Shown here piece after piece: positions 10,176 to 21,636 of a stretch of DNA of 64,000 bases (the stretch's first letter is position 1; every line of letters starts with the position of its first letter). A program made the translations under genes and the position numbers. This DNA is from Cladocopium goreaui (taxonomy: Eukaryota > Sar > Dinophyceae > Suessiales > Symbiodiniaceae), in contig CAMXCT020001145.1 of assembly GCA_947184155.2 (NCBI GenBank), positions 1-64,000 of the forward strand. Direction: 5' to 3'. Under the pieces are notes generated by a model, which was not told the origin of the DNA, made no database searches, and was given only the letters and a program-made list of their open reading frames with translations.

Positions 10176-13100
10176 AGAGCCAGGCACCACAAGGGGAGGG
10201 GTTCGAGATAGGGCAAACAACAAATAGTGGAGCAAAGGGGAGGCAAAGGGGGAGGGAGTAAAGCGCAGAACTTCGAGTTGATTGGTGACAAGTGCAGGGT
10301 TACAAACAGCAAGCGAGAAGCTCAGTTGGTGAGGACAGAAGGTTGACCCAAAGTAAGAGAGTGTGTTATCTATGCCGAAGGCAAGGAGGGAGGTGTCAAA
10401 CCCCACGTTACAAATCTAGTTACCCTTCTAGTGCAATCCACATTGAGCCAGATAGCGACAGCAGCCTGTCTCAAGCATCCGTAACTATTATTGCTACAGC
10501 CCTGTAACTTTGCCATACTGCCAGACTGTGATTGCGATATCCGTGTCACAAGGGTTAAGTGAACTGAAATTTTGGGGTGACTTCTTTCAAATGCTTAGCC
10601 CCTGTAACTTTGCCATACTGCCAGACTATGGAACTGAAATTTTGGGGTGACTTCTTTCAAATCCTTACGAGTTGGTGAGGTCAATTTTATCACAGGTAAC
10701 AAAAACAAGCAGCCATACCGAAAAGTGAGACGCCCAATCATGGAGGGAGCCACGCAGAAAACACCACTTTGCTACTACTGCGTTCAGCTTGGAGTAAAGA
10801 TGGTCCATCGAGTTTGGAGAGCTAAGGCAGGCATTTTTTTTTCCTCCGGTTTGGCCGATTCGCACTAGGCACGGTCCTATGGAGAGCTAAGGCAGGCATG
10901 TTGCACCTACTTTATGTGTGATGTGACGTGGCTCGCTCTTTTTTTTTTCCTCCGGTTTGGCCGATTCGCACTAGGCACGGTCCTTACAATAGCGTAAGCG
11001 GTGAAAAGCATTCATGAATAGGACACGTGTGGTCCAAAAACTCTGGCAAATCATCACTAAAAACAAAACAAACAAAGCAAAAAACACGACCAGAAACGAC
11101 CCGCAAATCCCCCAGCCAGATTTGCGTTTCGCCACAAAGCAAAACAGCGAAGCAACAAAGAACGGGGCCGGGCCCAAACAAAAACCAAACCAAACAACTT
11201 GAGATTTGCCTTGGATACAGTGACCTAAGCCACTGTATCATCATCAAAAACATGCAAACTAATTAATTGCGGCAGCGCATGGAATATAGTACACGATCGC
11301 CCAGATTATCTCATCGCCCATACAACCTTGACTGTCACTCAAGCTCTCAGAAAGTTAGGCAAAGCAGGAATAGCTGTATAGTACAGCTCGTACCAGTTGC
11401 CATTCTCATTGTCAAAGTTGGTCCTGTGATGGTAAGCGTAGTTGGAGCCCTGTCTCTGGAGTAAGATACTGCCGCAATAGTGATGTGACTCAATACCCCC
11501 CTCAAGGGGGGTAGGTATTGACAGCCTGTAGGTCATGCAGGACTATAACTGTAATTCACCACAGATGCTGTCATACCGTAGGAAGCCAAGAGGACCTGAA
11601 GAGGTGCCAATGGTGAACGATTTCCGCAAAAAACTGATTCTCTCCGTAAGGTCATTGCAGATGAATAAGATAAACTCGTGCAGAGGGTAGCTTAAGCAAA
11701 GAAAGATTGCTACTAGCGACCTGTACTCAATTGCGCCGCTCTCGCATGGCAGTCGTGCTCAAGCCACAAACTTGAAGAGGTGACTAGGTTCGCTGTACCA
11801 GCACCAGATTGACTAGCAGGATTCACAAGGTGTCATCGTCCCAGCAAAAACTGCTGCAAGTCAGATGTTCCAGAGGTTCGCAGTGCATCTCACATAGGGC
11901 CACTCTCCCCTAGAGTGAGCCATTAGCAGAATCACTACGTCCCATCAACGCACCGAACCATGTTGGCAGGCTTTGCTGCACTCGGGCGCTCCAGACTGAA
12001 CTGCAGGAAGCACAACTGGACAGCGCCAGTAGAGCTCACTGCAGTGCAGCCTGGTCCATGGCTCTACCGGGGATCTACCGCCCCTCCCGGAGAAAACGCA
12101 GAAACAACACAGAGCGAGAAGGGCCCTCCCCAAAACAGCCAAAGAAAAAGCCACATGATTCAAACTAACCAAAAACACAAAACGAATTCAAAGGGGGAAA
12201 ACGGAGAGGGGGGGACGGTGACAAGAATCTGCCCCACCGCGAACGAATTCATAGTCGCTACCAGATAAGACCAATGTAGTTAAGGTGAAACGACAGAGCT
12301 ATTATGCAGAGCGGTAACCTCGGTATCCAGGCAACAGGTGAACCAAACAACACAAAAACCACCAAAGAGAACCCTGCCATCATGGGGGGAAGCAAAAAAA
12401 AAGGGGGGAGAGGCCAAAACACAACACACCCAACAACACCAGCCACACAGAAGGAGCGAGGAGAGGAGCCAGGAGGCAGCAGAGGACAGAGAGAGAGGGG
12501 ACACACCCGCACCAGATGGGGTACAAACGTGCCTTAGCGGAGTTCAAAAAAGGGGCCAAGGATCATACTATGATGAATACCTCAGTGAGGGTGCACACAG
12601 CACCCCAACAACACAGGAAACATGGTGTAGAGGGAAAGATCCCCACACAGGGCCAAAGGCCTTTATTGCCATGAGACACAATGAAGAGGGGAAACAATGC
12701 GCAACAATCACTCCACGCACAGAGGCAAGGCAACCAGGCCGTCGCCGGAAGCAACGATACCCAGAGGGAGGGACCAGTAAAACCTGGGCCAAGGCGCCAA
12801 GGAGGAACATCCGAGGGGGAGGGAGGGTCACGTCAGGCAGGGAACAGTAACCACAAACAGAATTAGACAGAACAAGGCACCAACATCTAACGTAGCTCTG
12901 CTGAGGGCAAAACCTAGGGATGAGTCAACGAATTCAGGTGCCTTAGCTAATAAAAAAAAAGTGGGGGAGTGGGTGTCTCGTCAAGACTACGTCTGGGGAC
13001 AATAACAACAGCATCCTTACCCATCGATGATTGTCAGGCAAAGACTGCGAGAGCGCGAGTGCGTGCACTAGGCTTCATGGCAGAGGCAACCTTAGTATAA

Positions 13101-13318
13101 GCTAAGCTCTCGACGGGACAGCACATTCGAAACACGAGTACAAAGTGAAAGCATGCGGCCCGATCTGTTCTGCCTAAGCTGGCACTCGCACACAAAGCCA
13201 ACTGTGGCTACTAACTGATGGAAAGATCTGAATAGGTAGGAGCCAGGCATGTATCGCATGATGAACCTAACAATCATAAATGAGGAAGAGCTGTGTCCCC
13301 TACTGCATACCAGTGCAC
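10176..13318. other. Gene-poor stretch with small duplications
   Basis: No credible gene is seen. Partial tandem duplications lie at 10499-10662 (CTGTAACTTTGCCATACTGC twice; GAACTGAAATTTTGGGGTGA twice) and 10815-10984 (an AGAGCTAAGGCAGGCA plus T-run plus CCTCCGGTTTGGCCGATTCG block twice). Strongly purine-rich plus-strand stretches at about 11014-11200 and 12300-12850 resemble the pyrimidine-rich leaders of the minus-strand genes and may be eroded leaders. The open frames across them are low-complexity. Confidence 0.45.
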
Positions 13319-13337
13319 CTGTCACGTCTTTGGACAG
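13319..13337 (-). repeat. Motif-1 hairpin with CTGTC/GACAG stem
   Basis: On the minus strand it reads CTGTCCAAAGACGTGACAG, the third stem version of motif 1. It lies 3' of the helicase copy 3 coding end, and no gene body was recognised downstream on the same strand, so it may be the leader of a decayed gene. Confidence 0.65.
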
Positions 13338-13545
13338 ACACACCGGTATGAACAGTAACCTTAAGTAGATGTGACGAATGGACCAAATAGATATGTAAAT
13401 CAACTTCCACCACCGTGATTGATGAAACAAAAGCCAAATAATGTGTGAGAAACGCGGAGTGAAACAGAAATGGGAAAAAGAGGAAGGGGGAGAAGGGGTG
13501 GACAAAGAAAGGAAAAGAGAGATGCGAAGAGGGGTGAGCTGGGGA

Positions 13546-15241
13546 TCATGTCATACCTCTTGTGAAATGTTCCAAATGGTGTTTTTTATCTGCTGTAATG
13601 GTGTCGTGCCATTCATTGGTGAGCCCAAATGAAACTGGGTTCACTGCTTGCTGGGCAATAGCACGCTGATGAAGCGCTCGGATCGCCCTTCGATGTTCGT
13701 CCAGATCTTCCGGAGGGACCCTCCTGCGGACTCTCCTGTCTGGGAAGTTTCGTTCCCGCAGGTTGGTTTGCAAGGCATGTCCCGCTATATAGACTGCTGG
13801 TTGCTGGAATAAAACTCGCTCTGCAAATCTGTCGAGATGTACTGTCCACTCAGCAAACATATGGCTGTGTGACAGTTGCTTCCTGAGTCGCGCCTCTGTT
13901 TGATGAAGGCTCCCATTCGTATGCCACAATAGCAAAAGACTGTAGTTGGAAGGCCAGTCAAGTGGGCACAGTGTGGCTGTTTCTTTCCATTTTTCAGGTG
14001 TAAGCCCTGCTTGAGAGGGAATGATCACTTCCAGAGTAGTACGATTCGATCCTAGGGGTTGGAGACCTCGCATCATGCATGGTTCAACGAGCCCTGTGGT
14101 ATATCCATGGATGAGCTCCTGGAAGCTTCCAGCCATTTGAAAGTCTTCATCCAATCCCAGGTGAAAACCAGGCAAATTTTTGGCAGCAAATTTAACTGCT
14201 TGGAGCAGCTGCTTTGCTCCTTCCATGGGAGTCTCGTCACAGGAACGTTTCGGGCACGTGATGTTGATTTCTTGTGGTTTCTGTGCATTCTCAGGAGCAT
14301 TCTCGAGGAGTTTGGGAGCAATTTTACTGGCCCAACTAGCCGGGAACCATGCCAAGAGGGCAGAAGCACCACTCGTAAGGTCCACTAACCCAGTAGTGCG
14401 TCGATGCGGCCGATCTGTGACTAGGACTTTAACAGGGCCACTCGGCGCTCGACTCCGAATCACCTCAGAGCTCTCTCGGGCTGAGCCAATGAGTTCAGAC
14501 AGGATGGGCCGAAACCAGTAAGTGGCATACAACAGGCATTCAGTTTCTGGGGTCACCATGGATTCAGCCAATCTCATCAACGAGCTCATCGCCTGGGAGA
14601 GCTTCTCTGCCAATCGAATTGTGAGAGCCCTTGCTGTTTGCATGAGGACATCCTCCACACTGGCACTTTGCCCGCGCAACCACAGTTCACCGGCCACACT
14701 CAGCAAGATGCGCGCAAACTTTTCTTGGATGGCAGTCAAAGACAACGTCAATCTCGCCTGTAGCCACAGCGGCGGGAGAATGCCAAGGTTTTCGGGTATG
14801 CAAAAGGGGTTTCCGTTAGGTTGGACATTAGTAATCAGGATTGCTAGCTTGTCAGCTGCGCTCACGATCTCGTCCTCAGAGGGATCTTCAGCTGCTGCAG
14901 GTATGGGTGGACACCATGCAATGGTAGGGTCTTCTGGATCACTCTCTCCATCGGTAGAGGCTGCTTCCTCATCCGAGGAGGGGTCACTCACTGTGTCTCT
15001 TGCACCCTCAGGGCTTGCAAGTTTCATAGCCCCTGGATCAAATTGGCGATCTAGTGTGGCCAAGAGCTCCGGTTGCAACCGATGGGCATCAAAATAATGG
15101 ATACCTGGGATTACCACGAGTTGTCGATCCTGTATACCCACATGAAAGAAGACCTTGTGGCCCCTGTGTCGATGAACGAGGGCTGGGGACCCATTGTAGG
15201 CTGCACATAGCCAGAGGGGAGATCTGTAACCATCAGCAGCA
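13546..15241 (-). CDS. Copy 3, C-terminal extension of the helicase protein
   Basis: Open from the MITE edge to the stop near 13546 (about 560 codons). A Met-like start at 15141 is internal and not the true start, since the frame upstream (YRSPLWLCAAYNG) joins the helicase frame across the MITE. It has an acidic Ser/Asp/Glu stretch (about 14860-15010), a helical middle part, and a basic patch (DRRVRRRVPPED) near the end. I recognise no domain. It could bind partners or nucleic acid, but this is only inference from composition. Confidence 0.65.
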
Positions 15242-15243
15242 TA

Positions 15244-15762
15244 CCCAATAGATTGAAATAGTTTATTTTCTGACTATAACCTATTTCACAAGAAGCAGTC
15301 TATTTAGATAGAATTGGTAGATTTGGGGGGGTTGAAAAATAGATAGATTTTTGAAAAACACATTTAACTAATAGTTAGATTTTTTTGAGCCTATTTCCTA
15401 GGAAATAGTCTATTTCCTAGGAAATAGATAATTTCTATTTGGGGCCAAACTCCGACCAAAGTCTGACCAAAGTACGACGCCAATGCGTGGAAATGCTGGA
15501 GGGGTTGCAAAAATCAATCTTCAAACCTTCACCAAACTCCGACCCACGCCGGCAAACAAGGGGCGAAAGTCCGACCGACTTTCTACCAAACTACGACCCC
15601 CCTGTCCCGGGAAAAATCTGCCGATTTTGTAAAAAATAGACCGATTTCTCAATCATAGATTTACCTAAATAGTTATTTTTTTTGTAGACTATTTTCTGTA
15701 TATAGCCTATTTTGTGAAAACAAGGAGAATAGTTAGAAAATAAGGGTATCTCATCTATTGGG
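15244..15762. mobile_element. MITE with long TIRs and TA target duplication (Tc1/mariner-like)
   Basis: The ends are CCCAATAGAT and ATCTATTGGG. Similarity continues inward for about 50 bp (TTATTTTCT, ACTAT, TTTCACAA), giving long imperfect inverted repeats. The element is flanked by TA on both sides (15242-15243 and 15763-15764), the target duplication used by Tc1/mariner elements. It is 519 bp, AT-rich and carries no transposase. Inside, CTATTTCCTAGGAAATAG occurs twice in tandem near 15389-15427. It interrupts the helicase reading frame after a GGT-TA; taking one TA and the element away leaves the frame open on both sides. Confidence 0.85.
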
Positions 15763-17372
15763 TAACCATATAGGTATTCACTATCAATCGAGCAGGGGAA
15801 AAATCCGCTGGTCGTCAGCACATGGTCACGTGTGCGGGACTCTAGCGCTGCAAGGACATTAGGGGGAAGACGTAGCTTGTCTCTGCATGCCACGACCAGC
15901 CGATATCGTCGCCACGCTCGTGTGCCATTGGTGGTCACTATCATGGCAATAGCAAGGGGCGGTTTATCTTGGGGAATAAAAGGTGCCGCTAATCCCCAGT
16001 CCAGTATGGCACTTCTGTCGCTGGGGTAGGTTGTAGGGCCATGGTACTGAATGTCTCGGCCCTTCAGCGTGAAGTATCCATAATGGTAAACCCCTATTGT
16101 CTGGGCCATGCCAATCATGCCTGCCATATCGAGAGGCGAGACAATATAGGTATGTTCAATGGCTCTTGTAAGCGCTACAGTTGCTCTTCCGTAGCAGTCC
16201 TCACGCTCGTCTGCTGTTGAATCTCTCCGTCCTCCACTTAGAAATCCTACACCTGTTTGAACAATGACCGCAATGCGTGCTGTCGCTCCTGCAGCAGAGG
16301 AAGTGGTGGAAACTCGCAGCCCACCATACCACGCGGTCTGAAAGCCATGTTGGAGTAGCAAATTATGCACAGCCGTACGGTTGCATAAGACAAGCAGCTG
16401 CGAGGTCGCTCCCTGTTGCAAGTTGCGATAATAATTCTTCAGGTAGGTGCAGAAGGCAACCACATCCTCAACAGCAGTCCTTAGATCTTTAGGTGCTTTC
16501 CACAGTACTGTGCGGAAACCTCCTATGGCTACAGTGGACTCATGTGGCACGAAATGGCCAATGTAGATGTGATTGGGCTCATGGAGGACTAACTCAGGAT
16601 ATCGAACTGCAACGATAGCTTGGTAGGTCAGCATTGAAACTCGTGAGCTGTTAGGGAGAATGATACCCCATCGATGAGGACCACAGAGTCCAGCTGCTTC
16701 AAGGGTCGTGGTGCACTCAGGTACCCCAAATTCCTCTGGTGCTGTGGCAATCAGCAGGACTGCTAGCGCCGCTGCAATGAGGCTGCTATGTGCATCCAGC
16801 TGGCACGAAATTCGGCAGTGGAACACCCGCCTTAGGGCGACAGGCAGCTCGTAATCTTGCGGAGTGGATGTCCATGGGCCACTATGCGGCTTGTTTGCAA
16901 GTCTCAGCAGACTAAAGAGATCTGACTCCGGATCTTGGCTCGCATCAGGCCAAAGCTGAGCTACGAGGGCTGCCATTCGTGCTGGCGGAAGATAGTCGCC
17001 TGGCTTAGCAAGTGCTCGGAGCCCTAACGGCCGTTGCAACAGTTTGCGTCGATTGACAGCCGCTGCTCGGCCTTTGGACAGCCCTCCTGGAGTTTGCCTG
17101 TGGTCTCCAATAAAGACAGTCAGGGTGGGTTGTTGTATGGCAGCGAGAGCTGCAATCTCATGGTAATTGCCATACTGTTGACTTTCGTCCATAAAGGTAA
17201 GCCAGGTGCGAGAAATCCAATGGCCAAAAGTGGAATAGCGCATCGCCATTTCCGCCGTGGCTGAGCCACCTGTTGCGATGAGTACATTCTTATGTGAGAT
17301 GATTCTATTACGGTCATCGGACATCAATTTTGGAGGCGTATGCTTCTCCTTTACCTTCCTCCATGCGTCCAA
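15763..17372 (-). CDS. Copy 3, helicase core motifs II-VI
   Basis: This holds the rest of the SF1 core: FMDESQQYG (Walker B, about 17185-17205), VFIGDHRQTPGG (motif III, about 17095-17120) and VALTRAIEHTYIV (motif VI, about 16145-16190), the last very close to the VALTRA signature of Upf1-like enzymes. This predicts ATP-dependent unwinding of RNA or DNA. The frame continues from the previous piece but for the small deletion near 17325. At 15763 it runs into the MITE, whose own sequence adds a short artificial tail down to about 15591. Confidence 0.8.
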
Positions 17373-20300
17373 TTAGCCTACCGAAGCTCTTGATTGTGGG
17401 GGGCGCGAGATCACTTACTTGATCCGCTAGTGCTTTGGCAGCTACATTTTCTTTAGTGTAGACGATCGCAACAAAGTCCTTAAGTTCGCAGCTTAGGGCA
17501 ATGAGCAAGACCGCAAGGGACCGCGTTTTGCCAGCACCAAAGACCCCGGCAATGCATAAGTCAGATCTTCCCGTCATAATGGCCAGCAAGAGTGCAATTG
17601 AGACTGTCAAGACATGTCCATCACCGTGGGCTGCTAGAGGAAGGAGATGCTCACGATAGTAACTGTCATGGGCCCCATCCATCGAGATCGCGGCTGGTGT
17701 CAAAAAACGGCTCAAAATTCTGACCAACGCATCAGTCAGTTGCGTTTTGCGCTCGCTAGCCATACGGCGAACAGGTATATGCGGCTGCACGATGCCCATT
17801 GCCAATGGTAGGCGCGACTGGTTAGCTTGTGCAAACACTAAGAGTTCATGGCGGCTGCGTGTGTCTCCCAGAAAGGCCAGCTCTTCCCAAACGACGGCCA
17901 TGGACACGTGGTCTTCAATGGGTTTCAGCCAGTCCTGTGCAGGATCAAAGTAACTCATTGTTTTAAGATGCTGGTCCAAAAGTCGCCCACAAAAGGTCCG
18001 AGCAATAGGCAGGGAGACGATAACAAGCTCCAGCAACTTCGGGGCAATGCGCTTGAGCGCTCTTTGAGCAGGGTTTTTGCTAGTTCCGCTCGACATCACC
18101 TTCTCATGTACCAATACTATGACACACCGCTGCTGAGTGTCTGGCAACTGGAGTATTCCCAGTAGTGCTCTGCCCGCCATCACGTTCGCTTCCAAGTTGC
18201 CTAGATTCCCAGCTTCACAGAGAGCACGCGGCGACAGCGTTGGAACATCGGAAGGTGCACTAAATAGCAGGAGTGTGGCACCGTCAGTATGTAGGTGGAT
18301 GACATGAAATCCAGCATACGCCTCATATTGATAGGTAACCTGTAACCGTGTTCCAGTTTGTCCTCGCTTCTTCTGCTGAGCTAGTTCTACACTGACCCAA
18401 GGCTGGAGATGTTGGAGCTGCCGTCCCGCATGATAGGCGTCTAATTGCGGAAGCACCATGTCCAGGAGGAAGATGAGGGTGCGTAAGGAAAAACCACGCA
18501 GGAATTCCGCCAGTAAGTTGCGAACTAGCAATCCTCCCTCATCATGGGATCCTCCCGGTGTGGGAATCATCGCAATCAGAGCTGCTTGTAGTTCAGCTTC
18601 CGTATCAGGCTGGCCATCCCGAATATCCCGTCCGTCAATGGGCACTGTTTGCAGTTCAGTGTTCCCCTCTCCAGCTGCTACTAACAGAGAACTTAGAGTC
18701 GTCTTGAGGTGTTCCGGAAGGTCAAAGCTAACCCATGAAAGTACACGCAACAATCCCTCGCAACGTACCCCATGTGGAATGACTTGAGGGGTGGTGATTT
18801 GTAGTCTTTGGACTTCATGAACCCCTTCGTCAAGATCAATGAAGAGCAAGTGGCCATAGGAGTGTTTAGCACGTCCACTCCATGTGGGGTGCCCCTCTAT
18901 CAGAACAATCTGATAATTGAATTCCGTCAGAGAGTCAGGTTTCCACACACAAAGCCGGTCCTCTAGGCAGTGCACCAGTGTGACTGTGCGTTCGCCCGTG
19001 GCAAGTCGCATCATCTCTGGCGGCGTCGCAATCGCAGCAACTTTGGTGAGGCCAGGGAACGCAGCAAATGCACTCAGGATCTCGTGGACTGCAAGGCCCG
19101 TATAGGACCCTGCCGAGAAACCATGCACGTTGACGTCCCTGACACCGCCTGTAGCCGCTGTGGTGACTAACTGTGGAAAACATGACTTCAGAAATAGATG
19201 TTTGCCTTGCGGATGGTAGCAACGAAAGATCTGCATAATTGCTGTTGACCAGGTCGGGTGTGGTGGCCTGGCATGGGCTGGCCGGATATTCGCAGCCTCA
19301 ATCAGGCGAATCGCTCTCGTGAGCAGCAGTTGTTGATCAGAGAACTGTTCAGGGAGAAAATCTCGCCAAGCTGTCCATCCTTCTGCAGTGGAGAGTAGCT
19401 GATATATCGCATATTCGTGCACAGTTTTGGTGAGGCCCAACTGGGTGACATGTGCTTCCCAATCATCTGTCATCGCAAGCGATGGGCCATACACCTTGGT
19501 TTGCGCAAGATTTTGCAGAAAAATATCATAGTCATGCTCGCCACTAAGTAGGCCACCCCCTAGTCCACTGCAATGCACTTCAAGGGGTCGGTCTTGCATT
19601 GGGGCGTCATCTTGCCAGACTTCAGAGAGGGAAAAGACCCAGGAGGCCCACTCAGCAGAGCCTGTGAGTGCTACGGGCAGCGCACCTGCAGGTTGCCCCC
19701 CACTATAGTTTTGTTTGGACACTTCTCCAATATCTATGGCCTGCTCGTTGACGGTGACTTCCCACTTAGCCATCTCTCTGAAAGGTAACGGAAGACCAAA
19801 CTTGAGGGGAGCTGCCTGCTGCAGCGATGTACATGAAGGTTCCGATTGTTCCTTCCGTTGCCACAGTCCACACAGCAATATGAGTTGAGCTTGGGAGAGA
19901 GGAACAGGAGGCACTTTGGCATGCAGTCGCAGACCCACCACTGGAAGGAAATTGGGATGCAGCCATTGGGGCTTCCATTCTTGTGTACCAAATAAAGCCG
20001 CAGCCAGCGGCAACCAGCCAAATTGGGCCAGGTCAGCGAGACTGCTAGGCATTCTTTTCTTGGCATTAGTGCCAAACCCATGCAGGATAACAGGCCGCAT
20101 GTAGTGTGGCTCGATTGTCATGGCTTGGTACATCTTGTCTCCTGGTAGCACTCGTACACTGACTTCACCCGGCAGCAGGCTAAGGGTCGGAAGGGCTCCT
20201 TGCTCGTAGGCAGGCCGAGCCCATTTGTGGAAGTTCGGTTGTCTGCCTTGGTAGCCATCAAGGATTCTCCGTAGATGACCATGGCGCGGCCAGACTCCAG

Positions 20301-21636
20301 AGGCTGGGACCGGAAAAGTGACTAATCCAGACCACTGGCCTAACACACTCCACGCATGGCACCAATCTGCAGTAACACGGGTGGACGTGCCAAGCAGAGG
20401 AGAGCCAAGTAATCCACTGGCGACTGCTTGCTCAACGTCTGCAGGTGGATATGTAGTAGCAAGGTAGGCTTCGACATGTCTATGGTAAGCACCGGTAATA
20501 ACGTGGGCTATTTCATCAGGATCAGTATCCGAGTCCTCCAAGACAGTGATGGGTACAGGACTCTCATGACCCGAAGCTAATACAATGACCAGGCCCGCGT
20601 TGATTTCAGTGAATGCCTCACTCACTAGGATGACTCCTTTGGGCCTACGCTCAGTGGCAGTTTCATCCTCGGCTGTTTTGTCTTTCCGGGTAGGTTTGGT
20701 TGACCCAGCCGGTGAGGAGTCATCGCTGCTGGACGACGCCCGACGAGACATGCGGGGACTCGGGTCTGGTGAACCACCATAGTCAACTTCATCTGCCAAA
20801 TTGGCACCGTAGGTAAGTGGCGGGGCTCGTAGTGGGTCAGCTGTTCGGACAGCAATATGGTCAGCACTATGCGATCTAGACAGCTTCGATGGTGGACCAG
20901 GCTGCTGCATATCCCTGCCCGTGTCCACAGAGCGCGCACGTTTGTGCGATGATGCAATGGGACTTGACAGTTTGCTCTTTGCAGCTTTGCTTGATGTAGC
21001 TGGGCGGGTTGGGTCAGTGCTCGCTAGCCAAAGTTCTCGTATCTCAAAGAGGGTCACTGGCACACAATCGCTGTCAATCAGTGCAAAATTGATGGTCGGA
21101 AAGAGGAATACACAAGCATCAAGGATGTACGTCCCAGCCCATGTCGGGTGCACCTTATGAAGACCAGTGTCAGCTGAAATGTGGACAAAGACAACTGTGG
21201 TGAGTTCTCCATATGGACCGACATAGCGTAACCGTTCTTTCCACCAAGCAGCGACCATTGGCCAATGGCTGAGTCCAGGCACAGACTTGACCTTGTCCAA
21301 TTGCAGATCACGATTGTCCGTCACCAGATATACCGTGTGGTAGGGCAGGAAAGCTGAGCTTTGACTAGCCAACCATCGGTACAGCTTGTGCCAGTCAGGT
21401 CCAGGTAAGGTTTCTCTCCCGTTGACCATTGCAATTTCGTAGTCATGCCGATCCGGTGCAGCTGTCTTCTTATGGGGGTCTCCAAATCGCCAGTGCTGCT
21501 CAATTGATGCATTCAGCCCGTACTCAGTCGAAATGCTCTTGTGCTGTTCAAGTGCGTAGAGCAAGTCAAAGAAGCTGATATTTGGGTTCTTTGCATACCA
21601 AGACTTCGCAACCTGTTCCCTGGAGAGCAGAGACAT
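17314..21636 (-). CDS. Copy 3, N-terminal part: unknown region, hydrolase-like segment, Walker A
   Basis: Open for about 1,440 codons from the ATG at 21636; a GTG just before it adds one residue, but ATG matches copies 1 and 2. Residues 1-230 are conserved and unassigned. About 230-340 is a Ser/Pro/Asp-rich linker with a KRAR patch. About 830-960 resembles an alpha/beta-hydrolase: GFSAGSYTG (nucleophile elbow), LVHCLEDRLCVW (possible acid) and a later SYGHLLF (possible histidine). A second linker follows, then GVFGAGKTRS near residue 1365, the Walker A box of the helicase. The hydrolase assignment is inference from motif order only; catalysis is not shown. The frame is lost at the small deletion near 17325. 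Confidence 0.75.
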   Translation of the reverse strand: MSLLSREQVAKSWYAKNPNISFFDLLYALEQHKSISTEYGLNASIEQHWRFGDPHKKTAAPDRHDYEIAMVNGRETLPGPDWHKLYRWLASQSSAFLPYHTVYLVTDNRDLQLDKVKSVPGLSHWPMVAAWWKERLRYVGPYGELTTVVFVHISADTGLHKVHPTWAGTYILDACVFLFPTINFALIDSDCVPVTLFEIRELWLASTDPTRPATSSKAAKSKLSSPIASSHKRARSVDTGRDMQQPGPPSKLSRSHSADHIAVRTADPLRAPPLTYGANLADEVDYGGSPDPSPRMSRRASSSSDDSSPAGSTKPTRKDKTAEDETATERRPKGVILVSEAFTEINAGLVIVLASGHESPVPITVLEDSDTDPDEIAHVITGAYHRHVEAYLATTYPPADVEQAVASGLLGSPLLGTSTRVTADWCHAWSVLGQWSGLVTFPVPASGVWPRHGHLRRILDGYQGRQPNFHKWARPAYEQGALPTLSLLPGEVSVRVLPGDKMYQAMTIEPHYMRPVILHGFGTNAKKRMPSSLADLAQFGWLPLAAALFGTQEWKPQWLHPNFLPVVGLRLHAKVPPVPLSQAQLILLCGLWQRKEQSEPSCTSLQQAAPLKFGLPLPFREMAKWEVTVNEQAIDIGEVSKQNYSGGQPAGALPVALTGSAEWASWVFSLSEVWQDDAPMQDRPLEVHCSGLGGGLLSGEHDYDIFLQNLAQTKVYGPSLAMTDDWEAHVTQLGLTKTVHEYAIYQLLSTAEGWTAWRDFLPEQFSDQQLLLTRAIRLIEAANIRPAHARPPHPTWSTAIMQIFRCYHPQGKHLFLKSCFPQLVTTAATGGVRDVNVHGFSAGSYTGLAVHEILSAFAAFPGLTKVAAIATPPEMMRLATGERTVTLVHCLEDRLCVWKPDSLTEFNYQIVLIEGHPTWSGRAKHSYGHLLFIDLDEGVHEVQRLQITTPQVIPHGVRCEGLLRVLSWVSFDLPEHLKTTLSSLLVAAGEGNTELQTVPIDGRDIRDGQPDTEAELQAALIAMIPTPGGSHDEGGLLVRNLLAEFLRGFSLRTLIFLLDMVLPQLDAYHAGRQLQHLQPWVSVELAQQKKRGQTGTRLQVTYQYEAYAGFHVIHLHTDGATLLLFSAPSDVPTLSPRALCEAGNLGNLEANVMAGRALLGILQLPDTQQRCVIVLVHEKVMSSGTSKNPAQRALKRIAPKLLELVIVSLPIARTFCGRLLDQHLKTMSYFDPAQDWLKPIEDHVSMAVVWEELAFLGDTRSRHELLVFAQANQSRLPLAMGIVQPHIPVRRMASERKTQLTDALVRILSRFLTPAAISMDGAHDSYYREHLLPLAAHGDGHVLTVSIALLLAIMTGRSDLCIAGVFGAGKTRSLAVLLIALSCELKDFVAIVYTKENVAAKALADQVSDLAPPTIKSFGRLIGRMEEGKGEAYASKIDVR

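Larger units (their letters stand above)
13546..21636 (-). pseudogene. SF1 helicase / hydrolase-like giant gene, copy 3 (nearly complete)
   Basis: This is the fullest copy, running from the ATG at 21636 to the stop near 13546, about 2,520 codons once the MITE is discounted. Three open stretches make it up (17314-21636, 15763-17372, 13546-15241), listed separately. One small deletion near 17325 (5 nt relative to copy 1) shifts the frame, and a 519-bp MITE interrupts it at 15244-15762; otherwise the frame is kept throughout, which suggests selection until recently. The predicted protein is Upf1-like SF1 helicase in its middle, with a hydrolase-like segment before it. There are no signal peptide or membrane segments. 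The leader with four hairpins and an SL relict lies upstream. No visible introns, which fits an mRNA-derived copy. Confidence 0.75.

Noticed and set aside
12338-12850. Plus-strand open frames of 60-170 codons
   Set aside because: Purine-rich low-complexity sequence with no conserved motifs; better read as complement of pyrimidine-rich leaders.
15141-15141. Start of a separate 531-aa gene
   Set aside because: The upstream frame continues to the MITE edge and then into the helicase frame, so it is the helicase C-terminus.
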